A DNA stretch of 8,904 bases from NCBI GenBank assembly GCA_013214275.1, contig JABSPP010000048.1, forward strand, positions 1 to 8,904, given 5' to 3'. The DNA is from Flavobacteriaceae bacterium. GTDB lineage: Bacteria > Bacteroidota > Bacteroidia > Flavobacteriales > Flavobacteriaceae. The notes beneath the pieces were generated by a model. It was not told the origin of the DNA. It made no database searches and worked only from the letters and a program-made list of their open reading frames with translations. A program made the position numbers and the translations under genes. The first letter of the stretch is position 1. Every line of letters starts with the position of its first letter. Positions 6,398 through 8,904 of this stretch are shown piece by piece.

Positions 6398-7981
6398 TTG
6401 TCGTCTTATAAGTATGAACCAAGAGTAATTTTGAAATCACACTTAACAAATCATTTTACGGATCACCTTATCGCAGATCTTAACAAGGAAAACAATCAGC
6501 GTCAGGTTGTAGAATCTATGTTTTCTTGGGTGACACCTGTGAAACCATCCCACCCTAAGCTGATTCATGTTTCTAGGGAAGTTCAACAAGAATTGGGATT
6601 CTCACAAGGAGAAGTCACCTCAACAAAGTTCCTAGACTTTGTCACAGGGAACAGCATTTTAAAAACATCCAAACCCTATGCGATGTGTTATGGTGGACAT
6701 CAATTTGGACATTGGGCTGGTCAACTGGGTGATGGTAGGGCTATAAATCTGGGAGAGATCAATGGTAAGACCATACAATTAAAGGGAGCGGGACCAACGC
6801 CATACTCCAGAAATGCAGACGGTTTTGCGGTGTTAAGATCTTCTATTAGAGAATACCTGTGTAGTGAAGCTATGCATCACCTGGGAGTTCCTACTACTAG
6901 AGCGTTATCTCTAAGCCTTACTGGTGACCTAGTGATGCGTGATATAATGTACGATGGGAATTCAGCCTACGAAAAAGGAGCGATTACCTCTCGCGTAGCA
7001 AGGTCATTTTTACGTTTTGGAAACTACGAGATTTTTGCAGCAAGAAACGATATCAAAAACCTGAGACGGTTAGTGCATTATACTATAAACACATACTTTC
7101 CTGCATTGGGAAAACCAAGTAAAGAAGTGTATGTCTGCTTTTTTCAAGCCATTACGAACAGCACCCTGGAGATGATTATACACTGGCAACGTGTAGGCTT
7201 TGTACATGGGGTGATGAACACGGATAATATGTCCGTACTAGGACTTACGATTGACTACGGTCCCTATGGGTGGCTAGAAGGCTTTGATCTCGACTGGACT
7301 CCCAATACTACCGATCGACAACATAAAAGGTATCGCTATGGGAATCAGCCAAATATTGGGCTTTGGAATCTGTATCAACTGGCAAATGCGTTATATCCGC
7401 TTGTTGAAGAAGCAGCTCCTTTTGAGGCGATCTTAGAAGATTACAAGACTTGTTTTAAGACTAAATCACAGGATATGATGCGGACTAAGTTGGGATTACA
7501 GCGTTCTAAAAAAATAGATCAGGATTTAATTGCGCAGCTCGAAGACAACTTACAGGCCTCCGAAACAGATATGACCCTCTTTTTTAGACAACTTAGTTTT
7601 TTTAAAGCTGATGCTCCTGTACAGGGAATACAGTTCGTTTCAGAGGCATTCTATAGGCCAGAGGAAATTCAAGGGACGCTTAAAGAGCAGTGGGATCTTT
7701 GGTTTACTAGATATGCCAGTCGATTGAAAGATGAAAACATCAACTATCAGCAGCGCAGAAAAAGGATGAACTTGGTAAATCCTAAATATGTATTGCGAAA
7801 TTATATGGCACAACTAGCAATCGATAAAGCAGAAAAAGGAGATTATTCACTAATCGAGGAATTTTATGAGCTTTTAAAAAAGCCCTATGATGAGCAACCT
7901 CACTCTGAACAGTGGTTCGCTAAAAGACCAGAATGGGCGCGTCACAAAGTAGGTTGTTCTGTGTTGTCCTGTAGCTCTTAG
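6398..7981 (+). CDS. selO: SelO-family protein adenylyltransferase (AMPylase)
   Basis: SelO has an atypical kinase fold and transfers AMP from ATP to Ser/Thr/Tyr of target proteins, with targets in redox homeostasis known in other organisms. Blocks, numbered from TTG 6398: GGHQFGHWAGQLGDGR (99-114); nucleotide-binding Lys129 in LKGAGPTPYSR; REYLCSEAM (151-159), with Glu152 the likely Lys partner; HGVMNTDNMS (270-279), with Asp276/Asn277; and DYGPYGW, with metal-binding Asp286. The spacing fits the Lys/Glu/Asp/Asn/Asp set of characterised bacterial SelO. The C-terminus GCSVLSCSS has Cys where eukaryotic SelO has selenocysteine. Length about 527 (516 from TTG 6431) is complete. The start is unusual: a stop at 6392-6394 limits the frame, no in-frame ATG precedes the conserved QVVESMFSWVTP block, and only TTG 6398 or TTG 6431 fit. 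It follows msrA on the same strand by 28-61 bases, probably in one operon. Confidence 0.92.
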   Translation: MSSYKYEPRVILKSHLTNHFTDHLIADLNKENNQRQVVESMFSWVTPVKPSHPKLIHVSREVQQELGFSQGEVTSTKFLDFVTGNSILKTSKPYAMCYGGHQFGHWAGQLGDGRAINLGEINGKTIQLKGAGPTPYSRNADGFAVLRSSIREYLCSEAMHHLGVPTTRALSLSLTGDLVMRDIMYDGNSAYEKGAITSRVARSFLRFGNYEIFAARNDIKNLRRLVHYTINTYFPALGKPSKEVYVCFFQAITNSTLEMIIHWQRVGFVHGVMNTDNMSVLGLTIDYGPYGWLEGFDLDWTPNTTDRQHKRYRYGNQPNIGLWNLYQLANALYPLVEEAAPFEAILEDYKTCFKTKSQDMMRTKLGLQRSKKIDQDLIAQLEDNLQASETDMTLFFRQLSFFKADAPVQGIQFVSEAFYRPEEIQGTLKEQWDLWFTRYASRLKDENINYQQRRKRMNLVNPKYVLRNYMAQLAIDKAEKGDYSLIEEFYELLKKPYDEQPHSEQWFAKRPEWARHKVGCSVLSCSS

Positions 7982-8011
7982 TATGAATTTATAGAGATCA
8001 GTTTTAACAGA

Positions 8012-8443
8012 TCAAAGATGCTTTCCTTTATTCCATCCATGTTTTCCTAAGTACTGTTGCCCAGACAATACAGCGCCCTCCTCTATTGAGGTTCCCATGG
8101 AGTCATTCCAACGGTTTAGGTAACCAAAAAGTGAAATTACACCGAGCATCTCAATGATCTCTCCTTCATCCCAATGGGCATACAATCGTTCTTTTATTTG
8201 CTCATTAACCATATTGTGAATCTGGCTAGCAGCTAAAGAAAAGTCAAGAGCTACTCGCTCTGCTTCAGAAAAAGCAGGGTGTGTTCTGTAATCCCAAATA
8301 TTGTCTAACTGTTCCTGTGTTCCACCATAGCGCTCAGCTGCTCTAATAGCATGTGCCTGACAGTATCTACAGCCTGTAGCATTACTGGAAACCCAGGCAA
8401 TCATCCTCTTTAATGCTGATGTCACCCGACCCTCATTTGCCAT
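8012..8443 (-). CDS. AhpD-like/carboxymuconolactone decarboxylase family protein, apparently N-terminally truncated
   Basis: Members of this family are small helical proteins; AhpD types act as peroxidase-associated disulfide reductases through a CxxC and nearby His. The 143-residue frame carries GCRYCQAHAIRAAERYG (24-40), with Cys25, Cys28 and His31, then DNIWDYRTHPAFSEAERVALDF (47-68), HWDEGEIIEMLGVISLFGYLNRWND (90-114) and an intact C-terminal GW-x-x-GKH. Full-length relatives, as I recall them, have about 40-45 more N-terminal residues, including a PN-containing segment; here the frame begins almost at the conserved 'AVM..EGRV' block. In-frame codons before the ATG still read GLNKAV, in keeping with the family, before a TAA at 8465-8467. 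This suggests loss of the 5' part. The Cys-x-x-Cys region is intact, so residual function is possible. It converges on selO with 30 bases between stops. Confidence 0.75.
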   Translation of the reverse strand: MANEGRVTSALKRMIAWVSSNATGCRYCQAHAIRAAERYGGTQEQLDNIWDYRTHPAFSEAERVALDFSLAASQIHNMVNEQIKERLYAHWDEGEIIEMLGVISLFGYLNRWNDSMGTSIEEGAVLSGQQYLGKHGWNKGKHL

Positions 8444-8590
8444 GACTGCCTTGTTTAACCCGCATTATTCATCGGCACTAGAATTTTGAAGGTGTTTTGA
8501 TTTTTAGTTTTATAATTTTGATTTTGCCTTATATTTGAATGATTTGCTCTACTTTTTAAAAGACCTTTTGAGTTATTTTCTTTGTTTTCA
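8444..8590. other. Intergenic DNA between the AhpD-like gene and the insertion sequence
   Basis: AT-rich DNA where the missing 5' part of the AhpD-like gene would be expected. No frame on the minus strand gives the family's N-terminal PN-containing segment; only the codons next to the annotated ATG look related. I see no TAnnTTTG promoter here for the leftward gene. Confidence 0.5.
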
Positions 8591-8635
8591 GGGAAAAAAC
8601 AGGCGATTTTTCACGACAAGGCATAGCTATCCCAC

Positions 8636-8662
8636 GGTTGTTGATTTGAGCAAACAACAACC
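8636..8662. repeat. Hairpin directly after the transposase stop
   Basis: GGTTGTTG (8636-8643) pairs perfectly with CAACAACC (8655-8662). Three further A-T pairs form inside after one bulged base, leaving a 4-base loop. In transposase orientation it starts one base after the stop codon. No T-run follows, so it may be a Rho-independent-like 3' structure or part of the insertion sequence end. Confidence 0.6.
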
Positions 8663-8663
8663 C

Positions 8664-8904
8664 TTACTGTGTGATGAGTTCTCGAAATAGATCTTTGTAA
8701 ATAAAGGCTTTAGATAAACTATAATAGATACGTCTTTTAGTAGTTTTTATAGTGGCTCCTATTTTGAGCAAGTAAGTTCTGATACTGCTTACTTGCCATG
8801 TTTGAGCTTTCTTATAAGTTGTTTTCTTAATTTTAGCTTTTAGAAGCAAAAACATTTCATAGGCTAAGCTACTCAAGAATAATCGAAAGAAGTTCGCCCA
8901 AAAC
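8664..8904 (-). CDS. IS1380-type transposase, C-terminal part, cut by window edge
   Basis: The frame is open from the right window edge to a TAA at 8664-8666; 79 residues are visible. It reads FWANFFRLFLSSLAYEMF, then a basic segment (LLKAKIKKTTYKKAQ), then VSSIRTYLLKIGATIK and TTKRRIYYSLSKAF. I recognise this as the C-terminal end of IS1380-family DDE transposases: 'AN.FRL....AY..' followed by a basic '..R..LLKIGA.....RRI...L'. The catalytic DDE residues lie in the missing part. A TTG at 8874-8876 is internal, not a start. Whether the transposase is intact outside the window cannot be judged. Confidence 0.8.
   Translation of the reverse strand, partial: FWANFFRLFLSSLAYEMFLLLKAKIKKTTYKKAQTWQVSSIRTYLLKIGATIKTTKRRIYYSLSKAFIYKDLFRELITQ

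Larger units (their letters stand above)
8591..8904 (-). mobile_element. IS1380-type insertion sequence, 3' end only
   Basis: The transposase C-terminus fills the window's right end on the minus strand, and its non-coding 3' tail runs leftward. The exact insertion-sequence end is not fixed: it should lie between the transposase stop and roughly 8590, and I could not identify the terminal inverted repeat without the other end. The left limit given is a guess. Confidence 0.5.

Noticed and set aside
1..8904. CRISPR array, tRNA or rRNA genes
   Set aside because: I saw no regularly spaced direct repeats and no tRNA cloverleaf or conserved rRNA sequence on either strand.

Overview
The window looks like a chromosomal segment of a member of the Bacteroidota, most likely a (marine) flavobacterium. 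The signs are an AT-rich composition, weak or absent Shine-Dalgarno sequences, a TAnnTTTG-type -7 promoter element ahead of msrB, a lipoprotein whose lipobox cysteine is followed by the acidic surface-export signal typical of the phylum, and gene types common there. The genus is not determined.

Left part (about 1-3750) is accessory in character and the most AT-rich. It opens inside a reverse transcriptase gene whose 5' end lies outside the window. Its motifs (D-I-x-x-F, GxPxGPxxS, YVDD) and an all-helical C-terminal half resemble the 'unknown group'/Abi-like reverse transcriptases that act in anti-phage defence, not retron or group II intron enzymes. A compound inverted repeat follows it (13-bp arms with a small hairpin nested between them) in a 438-base stretch with no credible gene. 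Next comes a 529-residue surface lipoprotein of unknown function, closed by a strong intrinsic terminator.

Middle part (about 3750-5240) carries a small SRPBCC/START-fold protein and an MtfA-type (M90-like) zinc metallopeptidase with an N-terminal hydrophobic segment. A clear intrinsic terminator follows the peptidase.

Right part (about 5240-8450) is a probable methionine-repair and redox operon: msrB, msrA (start overlapping the msrB stop by 8 bases) and a SelO-type protein AMPylase with cysteine in place of selenocysteine near its C-terminus. A Bacteroidota-type promoter lies just ahead of msrB. MsrA and MsrB together repair both diastereomers of methionine sulfoxide. SelO is known elsewhere to AMPylate proteins of redox homeostasis, so the three genes plausibly form an oxidative-stress unit. 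Converging on this unit is an AhpD-like carboxymuconolactone-decarboxylase family gene that appears to have lost its N-terminal part.

Right edge (about 8590-8904) is the 3' end of an IS1380-type insertion sequence, its transposase running leftward and cut by the window edge. The truncated AhpD-like gene beside it may be a casualty of that insertion or of decay around it.

The candidates for something new are the unclassified reverse transcriptase with the structured DNA behind it, and the msrB-msrA-selO grouping. Neither is proven new from this sequence alone.
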